A DNA stretch of 64,000 nt from Mesostigma viride (Eukaryota; Streptophyta; Mesostigmatophyceae; Mesostigmatales; Mesostigmataceae): assembly GCA_009746045.1 (NCBI GenBank), contig RPFO01000645.1:1744086-1808085 (forward strand), in the 5' to 3' direction. This document shows, one piece after another, positions 21,611 to 31,636 of the stretch (its first letter is position 1; every line of letters begins with the position of its first letter). The notes beneath the pieces are model-generated. The model made no database searches, had not been told where the DNA came from, and saw only the letters and a program-made list of their open reading frames with translations. Both the position numbers and the translations under genes were made by a program.

Positions 21611-21820
21611 GTTATTATAAATAGTGACGGAACCTTTTTGCCACTTGGCAATTAGGTCCGTCACTATTTATCCGGCGAAAACCACTCGCCGGCATCAATT
21701 CCGCGCCACGTTCACGTGAACTTAACGCGGAATAGATGCCGGCGAGTGGTTTTCGCCGGATAAATAGTGACGGACCTAATTGCCAAGTGGCAAAAAGGTT
21801 CCGTCACTATTTATAATAAC
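21611..21820. mobile_element. Fold-back MITE, copy 2 (210-bp near-perfect palindrome)
   Basis: The left arm 21611-21705 and right arm 21726-21820 are inverted copies with very few mismatches, separated by ~20 bp. Both begin GTTATTATAAATAGTGACGG. Within each arm AAATAGTGACGG and CCGTCACTATTT form a second, nested stem. There is no coding capacity. Confidence 0.85.
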
Positions 21821-22077
21821 TGTTAGTTGTGGCTCCACCGCTCCAGTTTTCTAGGCTGACATGATGAACCGACGGGGGTTCCTGGATTGAGACACGTTTT
21901 TTTCTCCATGCACAGCTGAAAAAACCTGCGCCGAGGTGCGGCACCGCGGCCGCCCCGCGTTGGGGGGCTGCCGCCCCCCAAACCCCCCGCTTGGGGGGCA
22001 CGCCCCCCAAACCCCCCGCGTCCGCATCTCGCTCTCCCCCCCGCGCTTCCGGTTCCGTTGTTTTACGCACCTCCCCC

Positions 22078-23349
22078 ATGCCTCCTTCACGACGCCGCAC
22101 CTCCCGGGCGCGGGATGCGCTGCCTAGTGGCGCCCCTGCGCCGCGTCGGTCCTTACGCATCGCGGCGCACCTGCAGGAGATGGGCGACCTGGACGACGGC
22201 GGTCGTGGCGCCCCTGTGCCACTCTCGCTTGTGTGCGAGGTCTGCCACAGTGGTGAGGATGCCCCCCGTCTCCTTGTGTGTGATTCGTGCCAATGCGGCT
22301 GGCACACGCGCTGCTTGGTCCCGCCCCTCTTCCGGCTGCCTCCCCCGGGTCCTTGGGCGTGCCCTCATTGCGTGGCCCCGCCTCGGCCGTCCCTAGGCTC
22401 CCGACGCGCGGCCGTGTCGACCCCGGGATCCCATTCGGCCCGCGCCCCCTCCCGCAGCCCCTCGCTGGACCCTCTCCTGGGCCTTGCGGCCCTCGTGGAG
22501 GGTTCCACACCGTGCTCCCGCTCTCCCCGCGCCGTCACGTCCGGCCCCTCCGCGGGGTCCCCTGGCCCTGCCCCGCCTAGCTCTGGGGATCCACCTCCGG
22601 CCAGCACGGCGGTGGCCACTGACCTGCGTCCTCCTGTGCTTGAGGGGTCCCTGGCGGCTCTCCTCCCTGAGGCTGTGGGACACCCTGCGGCGACTCCTGT
22701 GGTGGGCCCCTGGTCGGCCGCGCTTGGGTCCCACGACTTCTCCGTTTGGCCCCCCACCAACATTGCGGGCGTCAGCGCGCTCCGGCACGCCACGTTCTCT
22801 TGGCTGTATTGCCCCTTGCTGTTGGACGCTGTCGGCTTGCACGCGGCGTTTCCTACGCTCCCACGGCCCCCTGAATTTAGTGCCCTTGTGGTTCGTGTCC
22901 GGCACATGCTGCAGGCAGCCTCCCCCCCTGTCCTTGCCTCCACGCTTTGGGGGTTTGTCCTCGAGGACTACCATGCCGGCGGCCGCCTGCCTTGGCACCT
23001 GCCCGCGGTGCGCCAAGAATGGCTCCTGAATCTGGACGCTCAAGTGGCGCAGGCGGTGGTGCTCTTTGCTACAGGGCTTGCCGTGCAGGCCCAGCAGGCC
23101 GCCCGTGCGACATATCTCGCTGGGGGGGCCACCGACCACGCCTTGCTCGATCGCCCTCAGCTGCACACGTTTCTTGCCTCTGCCGGGCCCGGCTCGGCCG
23201 GCCTTGTTGCGCAGGCCCACGGGCGCTTGACTACGGCGGTCACCCCAGCGCAAGCCGCCCGCCTGCGCGTTGACTTCGGGGCTCCTGTCACCGTGCACGC
23301 CGGCGACCTGGTTCTGTACGATGCGGGGGGGGGCGTGTTCTTGAGCTGA
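22078..23349 (+). CDS. LINE family-1 ORF1 protein with PHD finger
   Basis: A 423-residue frame from ATG 22078. I chose this start because copy D has the same Met, and an upstream in-frame Met (21991) lies in the repetitive 5' UTR. Residues 53-98 form a PHD finger: C53-x2-C56-x11-C68-x2-C71-x4-H76-x2-C79-x15-C95-x2-C98 with the Trp before the last pair (WACPHC). The rest is Pro/Ser/Ala-rich (100-215), then a conserved globular part (~220-420). PHD fingers bind histone H3 tails or other peptides, and PHD-bearing ORF1 proteins are known in some CR1-like LINEs. A role in chromatin targeting is inferred. The stop at 23347-23349 overlaps the open ORF2 frame. Confidence 0.88.
   Translation: MPPSRRRTSRARDALPSGAPAPRRSLRIAAHLQEMGDLDDGGRGAPVPLSLVCEVCHSGEDAPRLLVCDSCQCGWHTRCLVPPLFRLPPPGPWACPHCVAPPRPSLGSRRAAVSTPGSHSARAPSRSPSLDPLLGLAALVEGSTPCSRSPRAVTSGPSAGSPGPAPPSSGDPPPASTAVATDLRPPVLEGSLAALLPEAVGHPAATPVVGPWSAALGSHDFSVWPPTNIAGVSALRHATFSWLYCPLLLDAVGLHAAFPTLPRPPEFSALVVRVRHMLQAASPPVLASTLWGFVLEDYHAGGRLPWHLPAVRQEWLLNLDAQVAQAVVLFATGLAVQAQQAARATYLAGGATDHALLDRPQLHTFLASAGPGSAGLVAQAHGRLTTAVTPAQAARLRVDFGAPVTVHAGDLVLYDAGGGVFLS
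23328..23334 (+). promoter_or_regulatory. Candidate -1 frameshift heptamer G_GGG_GGC joining ORF1 to ORF2
   Basis: ORF1 reads GCG-GGG-GGG-GGC-GTG at 23323-23337, giving the slippery pattern X_XXY_YYZ five codons before the ORF1 stop. A -1 shift enters the ORF2 frame (CGT GTT CTT GAG CTG...), which is open through to the RING domain. ORF2 has no AUG near its start. Copy D has the same 9-G run. A stimulatory RNA structure was not assessed. Confidence 0.5.
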
Positions 23350-23363
23350 GCGCGGGTGCGGCC

Positions 23364-26300
23364 GTGCCCGCCATCTTGCACGATGTGCTCGAGCTTGCGG
23401 GCATCCCCCATGTCTGGCACCCTGCTGGTCCGCGCCGCCGTCTTCTCTCCGCCGATGAGATCGCCCGACTGCCGAGCTGGGAGCTGGGGTGGGACGCGGC
23501 GCCCGCCCACTACGGGCCGGCCCACTTGGTGGATGTCACTGCCAGCGGCCCCTCCTGCCCCATCTGCTTGGACCTGCCTCGCCCTGGTGACGGTCTCTGC
23601 CGCCTCCCTGCTTGCGGCCACGTCTTCCATCAAGCTTGCATCGCCACGAGCTTGCACACGACCTCCGCCACCTGCCCCCTTTGCCGGGCCGCGGTCCTTT
23701 CCCCCTTGCCTCCTGGCGTTCTCCCGCTGGGGCCCTCGCCCGTGTCCGTGCGCCGCCAGTCCCACGCGCCTGCCCCGACACCTGCCTCCCCTGTGCGTGG
23801 TCGTGGGTCGCGCGCCGGCTTGGCTGCCTCCTCCAGCGCCCCCCTCCCGGCCGTGGGGGCCGTCCCCGCGCCGGTCTTGTCCTCGGCTGCCACGAGCCCT
23901 GCTGACCGCCCGGCGGCCGGCCCCGCCCTGGGTTCCGCTGCAGCTGTAGTTCCTCTGGCTGAGGGTGCTCCCGACCCCTCCCCCTCTCGACCCGGGCCGG
24001 CCCAACCGGGTGGGCGCACCCCCTCAGATGGCTTCCATTATTGCCAAGTCGATGGTCCCCTTGGTGACCCGTGTGGCGCGCGCCTGCCCAACCGGAATTC
24101 GTTGCTGGTGCACATTCGGGCTTCCCACCCCCACATCACGGAGGCCGCCATGCGCGCCATGGACTGCTACCGCTGCCCGGCAGCCCATTGCCAGCGGATT
24201 TTTTCGATCCACGGGCGGTACCAGCATGAGCGGCAGTGCCGCCGCCAAACCCCCCAGAACGGCCTGCCCGGCGGCCCGGCGGCCGCACCGGCCTCCCGGT
24301 CCGGGGCGGCCCCTCGGTCGGCCCCTGCCCCTCCACCGGCATCGCAGGGTACGAGCGATCCGGGGGACCTCTCGGCAGGCTGGGCATTCCTGGCCACGCT
24401 CCCTTTTGCCGCCTGTGCGCGCAACCCTTGCATGACGCTCCCGGACGTCCCTCACCGCGCCCGGAGCTTGTTTACGCGCTGCGCCCTGCTTTCCCTGGCC
24501 CGGATGCATAGTCACCCTCTCGACGAACTCGGCCACAAGCTGTTTCTCGTCACCCCCCGGCTCCTCTTAGCGCCGTTGGAGCGGGGCGTGCGTGGCGTAC
24601 AGGGTGCGGTCATCGCTCGCTGCCGGCGGTTCCTCCTCGGGGATTGGGAAGGGCTGTGGGCGCTGCAGCCTCCGGCCTCCACCCGGGTGTCGGGGGCCGC
24701 CTCCTTTGCCCGGGTGGAAGCTGACGTCATGCGGTTGGTGAAGGTAGGTGAATTGAGCCGGGCCATGCAAAAGCTTGAACTGACCGCGTTGGCTCCCTCC
24801 ACTCCCCCGACCCTGCAGGCTTTGCGCGACCTTCACCCCGACGAACCGGCCTTTGCGGTGCCCGCCCCGGCCACCCCCCCGCCCCCGCCTATTGTCCTGG
24901 ACCTGGACATCTTCACGGCTGTGCTGAAGGATCTGCCGAACGCCTCCTCCACCGGCCCCTCAGGCTGGCGCTACGAGCACCTCTCCGTGATGGCGGGCCA
25001 TGGCGGGGCGACCGCACTCTTTGAGGCTGCCGCCGACTTGGCCGCGGGGTCCCTGGCCCCCGCGGCGCGCCCTTGGCTGGCTGGGGCACGCCTCATTGCC
25101 CTCCTGAAAGACGACGTCCCCCCGCCTGCTGGCCGCGTTCGTCCCATTGCTTGCGGCGAGGTCCTACGCAAGCTGGTGAGTAAGGTCATTTGTCGCCAAA
25201 AGGCCCCCGAGTTTCGCGCCTACTTCTGCCCCAACCGGAGTGATACTGAGGAGTCCGTCGCGGCCCAGCTTGGCGTCGCCACCAAAGGGGGCAGCGACAT
25301 CATCGTGCACACAGTTCAGGCCTACCTCGAGACGCATCCGACCCATGTGGCGCTGAAGGTGGATTGCCACAATGCGTTCAATGCTGTCACCAAGGCTAGC
25401 ATCTTTGAGGCCGTCGGCGAGGCGTTCCCTGACCTTCTTGCGTGGACAGCAGCCTGCTACGGCGAACCCACTCAACTCTCCTTCCTCATGGAGGATGGGA
25501 CGTTCGCCGACATCGCTTCCCGCACGGGAACCCAGCAAGGTGACCCCCTCGGCCCCTTTTACCTGTCTGCCCCGCTGCACAAGGCTCTCCAAGGTGTCCA
25601 CGCTGCGCACCCGGATGTCGTGCTCCTCGCCTATATGGACGATATCCATGCCCTTGGCCCGGCCGACGCTGTGGTTGCCGCCCTGGCTGCCCTTGAAGTG
25701 GCCATGGCGGCCATCAACCTTCGGCTCACCCTCCCCAAGTGTGCAGTCTTTTCGCCCCAGGGGGACTGCTCTGGCTTCCCCGCGGCTATCCCGGGGGCAT
25801 TGGCGCGGGCGCGTGGTTTCTCGTGCCTGGGCGTCCCTGTGGGTGACCCTGACTACGTCGAAGAGGAGCTCCGGGCCACCGTGGAACAGCGCACCCATGT
25901 CCTGAGACTTGGGCGCGCCTCAAGGACCCCCAGACCAAAGGGCTCCTCCTGTGGTTTTGCGCCCACCCGCGGGTGGTTCACTGGCTCCGTGGCGCTCCCC
26001 CCCACTTGGTGCGGCTTGCCGCGGAAGGCCATGACGAGCGCATTCAGGCCGCCTTGCAGGTGCTCCTCCCCGGCCCTAGCCTGCCAGCTCACTCCATGCG
26101 CTTGGCCACCCTCCCCTGCCGCATGGGCGGGTGTGGGCTCACCCGCGCCGCCCGCCTCGCCCCCGCCGCCTTCCTTGGCTCTGTTGCTCAGGCCTGGGCG
26201 GAGATCCGCCGGTTGGTCCCCAGCGCCGTCAGCGCCATTCCCGACTTGGTCACCCCATCCCCCTTCCCCTTTGTGCAGGCTGTGCAGGATTCTTACCTCG

Positions 26301-27282
26301 GGATCCAGCAGGCTTGCGACCTCGTCCGCCCCGCTCAGGCCGTCCACCGTCGCCTGCCCCGGGGCACGCCCGGCGTGTCCACTGTCGTCAGTCCTAGTGT
26401 CTTCCCTGCCTGCGTTCATGAAAAACAACAAAAGACCTACGCGGGTATACTACACTGTGCCGACTGGATGGGTCTGCATGCGAGCTTGAACGATCAGGGG
26501 AAGGCTTGGCTTCACTCCGTTTCCCTTGAGGGGAGCGTGGGGTCCGCATTCCTGCGCGCCCTCCCCATGAGCCCTTTGTTCACACTGGTTCCGGCCCTTT
26601 ACGCCATCGCTCTCCGCCACCAGCTCTTTGCCCCGCAACCTCTCATCACGGCGGGTGCGTCCTGCGGCAGCTGCGGGCTTGCTCTGGATACTACTGGGAC
26701 GCACTACATCGCGTGCATGGGTGGCCAGCAGAACCAGAACTGGTTCCTCTATCTCCATACCGCTCTCCTCCGGGTGGTGTGTGCCATGGTTCGGTCGGTC
26801 TTTCCCCACTCCACCATAAGTGCGAGGACGCGGATGGGGCCGCCCTCTACTCACCCAACCACCGCCCCGACATTACCGTGCTTGACTACGACGGGCAGGG
26901 TTGCCACCTGCTCATCGATGTCTCCGTGGCTCGGCCGCTTTCCGGTCGCCACATCCTCCGGGCGGCTGTGGATGCCGGCGCTGCTGCCGCTGTGGCTGAG
27001 CGCGACAAGTTTGCCTCCTACGGCAATGTGGGGCCCCACCGGGTCATCCCCTTTGTCCTTGAGGAGTTCGGGGCCATGGGCCCCAAGACAGCGGAGTTTT
27101 TCCACGAGTGCTGCCAGCGCCGTGAAGACCGCCTCGACCTCGAGGGTCAGACCGCCCCGTGGTCGGCCCGCACGTGGTCCTCGTATTGGCGGCAGCGTCT
27201 GTCACTCGCCCTCACTCGCACCGTGGCTGATGTGTTATTCCGCCGCACCCGGGCCGACTTTGTCGCGACCCATGCGGTCTAG
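23364..27282 (+). pseudogene. LINE family-1 ORF2: RING-H2, zinc fingers, reverse transcriptase, CCHC, RLE
   Basis: Numbered from GTG 23364. Residues 65-107 form a RING-H2 finger (C65, C68, C84, H86, H89, C92, C104, C107). Two more finger-like motifs follow (CQVDG...VHIRASH and YRCPAAHC...HERQC). The RT has VDCHNAFN, TQQGDPLGP and the catalytic YMDD at 25632-25643. The C-terminus has a CCHC knuckle (near 26661-26720) and the RLE motif HRPDITVLDY...LLIDVSV. Two single-base deletions against copy D (a T near 25903 and a T near 26817) split the frame, so this copy is inactive as read. Copy D is intact at both sites. RING domains usually act as ubiquitin E3 ligases; that activity is inferred. Confidence 0.92.
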
Positions 27283-27639
27283 ATCCTTCCAGGCCTGCAT
27301 GGTGGGCCGGCAGCGCTGTTGCTGCGTGTAGTTTTGTGATGTATAGTTAGTTGTACCTTGTGCCGCTGGCGTGATCCTTGGATGTCTGTGTCAGATTACT
27401 ATTAATTTCTTCAGGGTTATTCTCCCAGTTATCGGGTTTTTCCTTATGTTGCATGCCTATCTCACCTCCGTAATCTATCATTCTCAATGAATATATATAT
27501 ATATATTAAAAATATAATTACTTACAGCAGAGTGAAATCACTCAAACCAAAGCAAACGCCCAGCTATAAACCTATATACAGAGCCATGTCAAAGCTCTAT
27601 ACTACGATAAGACCAATGGAAACGCCTAACGGGAGGAAC

Positions 27640-30232
27640 CTAATAGCCCTGCTGCACCGCAAAATCAGCCCGCGTACGGCGGAGCATGATGTCAGCCATG
27701 GCCCGAGTCAGCGCCACCGACAAGCGCTGACGCCAATATGACGTCCAGGTCCGCGCCGACCATGGGGCCCGCTGGCCCTCCAGGTCCAGCCGGTCCTCCC
27801 GGAGCCGGCAACACTCCTTGAAGAAGGCGGAGGTCAGGGGCCCCATGGCCCCAAACTCCTCCAGGACAAAGGGCACCACACGATGGTGCCCGACGTCGCC
27901 GTAGGCCAGGAGCTTGGCCCGCTCCGCCCGGTCCGCCGTGTAACCTGCCGTGAGGGAGGCCCCAGCCACGTGGCTAAGAGCCAAGGGCCGCGCCACCGAA
28001 ACGTCAATAAGCAGATGCCGGCCACCCCCCTCAAAGTCCAGCACCACGATGTCAGGCCGGTGGTTGGGGGAATAGAAGGCAGCGCCATCCGCATCCTCGG
28101 ACCGGATGTTCGCGTGGGGGAAAACCGACCGAATCATGGCGAGCACCACCGTCAGGAGGACAGTGTGCAAATACAAATACCAATTCTGATTCTGTTGGCC
28201 CCCCATGCAGGCAAGGTAGTGAGTCCCCGTGGGATCCAGCGGCTGCCCACAGCTACCACAAGGCCGCCCGGCCGGAACAAGAGGCTGCGGGGCAAATAGC
28301 TGGTGCCGGAGCGCCACCGAGTAGTGGCTGGGAGCCAAGGCGAATGGGGGGGCCATGGGAAGAGCACGAAGGTACGCCGAGCCCACACTCCGCAAGGAAA
28401 GCGAGAACAGCCACGCACGTCCCTGGGCGTTGAGGTCCGCGAAAAGAGCAATCCAATCAGCCGTGTGCAGAATACCCGCGTAGGTTTTCTGGTGTTTATC
28501 GATGACGCGAGCAGGGAATGCGGCGGGAGATTGAACGGAGGCGACCGAGGGAGTGCCGCGAGGGAGGTGGCGCTGTACCGCCTGAGCGGCACGGACGGGA
28601 GAACAGGCCTGCTGGATCTCAGCATAGGCCTCCTGGATGGCGGTGACGAAGGGCAAAGGGCTGCTGGGGTCCAGGAGGTCAGGCGCTGCCGTTGCCAAAA
28701 GGGGCAGGAGCCGGCAGCTTTCCGCCCACGACTGAGCGACGGAGCCCAAAAATGCTGCTGGGGCCAGCCGGGCGGCACGAGTCAGACCGCAGCCACCCAT
28801 CCGTGCAGGCAGGGAGGCAATGCGAATAGCATGTGGCGGGAGGTCGGGGCCCGGGACCAGCTGCGCCAAGGCCGACTGGATGCGTTCGTCGTGGCCCTCG
28901 GCGGCCAGCCGGACCTGAGCCGGAAGAGCGCCCCGGAGCCAGTGAACGACGCGAGGGTGAGCGCAAAACCACAGAAGCAGACCCTTGGTCTGCGAATCAT
29001 GAAGGCGCGCAATCAAGGGCAGTACCTCAGTGCGTGCCTCGAGGGCGGCCCGCAGAGCATCGATGACAAACGCGGGGTCGCCAACCGGAACGCCGAGGAC
29101 ATCCAACCCATGGAGGCGCTCGTCCCGGCCCAAGAGCTGGGGCGGAAAGCCGGAGCAATCACCTTGGGGCGAGTACACCGCGCACTTGGCCAGGGTCAAC
29201 TGGAGGTTGATGTCGGCCACCGCGGTCTGCAGTGCCAGCAGAGCCGCGGTGGTGTCCGGCACAGGGCCCAGAAGGTAGATATCATCCAAGTAGGCCTGAA
29301 TAGCGACCGCCGGGTGGGCAGCATGGACCGCTTGGAGGCAACCCTGGAGGGGGGCGGCAAAGTACAGGGGTCCCAGGGGGTCCCCTTGCTGGGTGCCCGA
29401 CCGCGACAGCAGGCCGCCGCGAGTGCCGTCCTCCATGATGTGAACCAGTTGGCCGGGCTGGCCGTAGCACACGGCTGTCCAAGCGTACAAGTCCTCGAAG
29501 GACTCCATGACGGCCGCAAACATGCTGGCGCGGGACAGACTGTTGAACGCGTTGTGGCAGTCGACCTTGACGACAGCGTGGGTGGGGTGGGCCTCGAGGT
29601 AGGCCTGCACCGAATGGATGAGGATATCCGCCCCGCCTGGAGTCGTCACCCCCAGCTGGGCCGCCACCGAGGTCTCACCCGCTGCGAGGGGCGGGCAGAA
29701 AAAGGCACGGAGCTCGGGCGCCTTTTGGCGGCAGATCACTTTGCCCACGAGCTTGCGGAGCACCTCACCGCAGGCGATCGGGCGCACCTTGCCCTCAGGG
29801 GGGGGCAAGACACCCTTGAGCAGAGCGAGGAGGCGAGCGCCCGCTAACCACTCGCGCGCAGCGGGAGGAACGCGACCAGCCGCCAGGTCAATGAGGGTGT
29901 CAAAGAGAATGTCCTCGCCCCCATGCCCCACCAGGACCTCCAAGTGCTCGTAGCGCCAGCCCGACGGCCCGGTAGAGGAAGCCCGCGGGACCGCACGCAT
30001 CACCTCCAGGAAGCAGTCGCGGTCCAGCCGGAGGGGGGCCGGCAGGGGGTCCGGCACGGGCAGCTGGAATCCGGGCTCCGCAGGGTGAAGAGCCTCCAAG
30101 GCCGCCAGGGTAGCCGCATTGGCGGGGGCCAGCTTGGCCATTTCCAAGCGGGTCATGGCCCGGCTGAGCTGCCCCTCGCGGACGAGGCGGATGACGTCGG
30201 CGGCCACCCGCTCGAAGTTGACCTCCCCCGAC
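27640..30232 (-). CDS. LINE family-2 ORF2: reverse transcriptase to RLE (interrupted at its 5' side)
   Basis: A continuous ~860-codon frame. Order: linker with GQLSRAMTRLEMAKLAP, RT with VDCHNAFNSL, GTQQGDPLGPLY and the catalytic YLDD (near 29282-29293), a long middle region (HDERIQSALAQLVPGPDLPP), CCHC finger CGSCGQPLDPTGTHYLAC, and RLE nuclease [12 protein letters not shown]...[11 protein letters not shown]. It is clearly homologous to family 1 throughout but diverged, and copy B belongs to the same family. The RLE would nick the target and the RT would prime from it (target-primed reverse transcription; family knowledge). No frameshift is seen in this segment, so the element was probably intact until the copia insertion cut it at 30232/30233. 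Confidence 0.93.
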
Positions 30233-30860
30233 AGTTAACGAAACTGTGGCTGAACTGTGGTTCAGCCTGCACTGATTAATATCTACAGAGGAAGTAGTTA
30301 TATTAATCAATAGGTTTACGTTGCTGGTTATGGTTACCAGCACAGAACGCACGAGGCACGTGAGAACCGTCGCCGAAGGTGCGAGGACACAGGTGCAGGG
30401 AAAGTGGTGCTACCAAGTGGCAGCGTCCTGCTCGTTATATACTAATTGTGACGCAGTCACATCCAGATGACTGATAGGACAGATCATCTCACAATATTGC
30501 TGTCCTTCACTCTGGACCAGCAGATCTCGACTCGTTATCCATAAATAGTCACATCAGTGTCCTGTCGCACAAGTCCTGTCACTATTTGTTACGTCTAATC
30601 AATAGCATTGAATAGACCGCAGTGTCGGAGACTAAATGTCCTATCGTACACTGTGACAAGACGCCGTATGCCACGCGTCACTTGAAGAACCACCGTAGAA
30701 TCACCGAATCCAAGTAGAATGTAGTAGAACAGTATCTTGCTCATATCTCGAGCAATACTCATCAGAATGAACCCGTTTCTGGATTGTAGTAACCGGAAGT
30801 AGAATCTCTACAAGCCAAGTAGCTTAGTAGAATAATATTGCTTGCCAGGCAATATTAACT
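30233..30860 (-). repeat. 3' LTR of copia-type element (628 bp)
   Basis: Same length as, and by reading identical to, 37077-37704. Begins AGTTAACGAAACTG and ends AATATTAACT, giving a 6-bp terminal inverted repeat AGTTAA/TTAACT. Confidence 0.95.
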
Positions 30861-30940
30861 CCAGCCCTTTCTTCTCTTTTAGAGCTTGGACATAACAGCC
30901 ATATTAACTCCAGCCCTTTCTTTCTTTTAGAGCTGTTAGG
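30861..30940 (-). promoter_or_regulatory. Polypurine tract, tandemly duplicated
   Basis: On the minus strand the bases just before the 3' LTR read AAAAGAGAAGAAAGGGCTGG, a typical plus-strand priming tract. A second copy of LTR end plus tract (ATATTAACTCCAGCCCTTTC...) lies ~50 bp further in (about 30902-30932). Confidence 0.7.
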
Positions 30941-31636
30941 CTTGGCAACACATATATAGAAACAACATGCATAGCACTTGACATCCCTCCCAGCTCTCTG
31001 TAGTCTCTGCTCGGGATTAATCAAGCACCAGATCACAACACATCTCAGCCATGACGAATTACAATGAATTCCCTATCCACTGGAAGTAGAAAGCCAAGTG
31101 TTTGGAATAGCAGCTTGTGGCTAACCAGAATAATGACCAAAATGGAATCATCACCATAATGGCTCCTGATTGGAACCCCACAAGTTACCCACAAGACCTT
31201 ATCAGGTAGACATTGATAGTTATCAGAACTGGCGCCCACCATGGACTGAGAAATAGCACATCACAAAATATATTAAGCACATGACAAACTACATTCCTCT
31301 GTCTGGGACAAAACTAGGGGGACCTGTCGCCACCTCACCAGCAAGGTTGATGGGCCAGCCAATCCGGGAAAATCCGCCTAAGCAGCCCCAGGGAATCGAA
31401 CCCTGCCCTATAAAATCCCTTTGGTTGAGACAAACCTCAAACTGAGGACAAACCCCCAACCAACATCATGCTCCATGACTGAGCATTACATAGAATACAG
31501 TATTATACACATATGTACACAGAGCATTACTGCCCTCAGAGCATCACAGCTCTCAGCATAACAGAGCCCAGCTCTATGTTAGCTCTTCTCACCCAATCAG
31601 TCACCAAACTCAAAGCTCCAACTGGAATTGCTCAAC
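30941..31636. other. Noncoding 3' region of the copia-type element
   Basis: No frame extends beyond pol. On the minus strand CAGGGTTCGATTCCCTG (about 31389-31405) is a perfect tRNA T-arm look-alike (B box with paired stem), but no A box or acceptor stem accompanies it. Confidence 0.5.

Larger units (their letters stand above)
21838..27489 (+). mobile_element. Family-1 RLE LINE, copy C, near full length
   Basis: A ~5.65-kb non-LTR element. The 5' boundary is where similarity with copy D begins (CCGCTCCAGTTTTCTAGGCT). It has a GC-rich 5' UTR with hairpins of CCCCCCAAACCCCCC type, two ORFs, and a 3' end at ...TCTCAATGAATATATAT shared with copies A and D. No LTRs and no poly(A) tail. ORF2 contains RT, CCHC and an RLE nuclease, placing it among the early-branching RLE non-LTR lineages (R2/R4/CRE/NeSL-like). 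Its 3' end meets the 3' end of the family-2 LINE tail to tail over an AT repeat. Confidence 0.92.

Noticed and set aside
22393-24005. Minus-strand frames of 282-301 codons opposite LINE C ORF1/ORF2
   Set aside because: Antisense shadows; the same shadows recur opposite copy D, as expected.
28303-29847. 514-codon plus-strand frame opposite LINE E
   Set aside because: Shadow of the family-2 ORF2 on the other strand, produced by GC-rich third positions; no domain of its own.
31389-31405. tRNA gene in the 3' part of the copia element (minus strand)
   Set aside because: Only a T-arm-like segment is present; no A box, anticodon arm or acceptor stem could be found.
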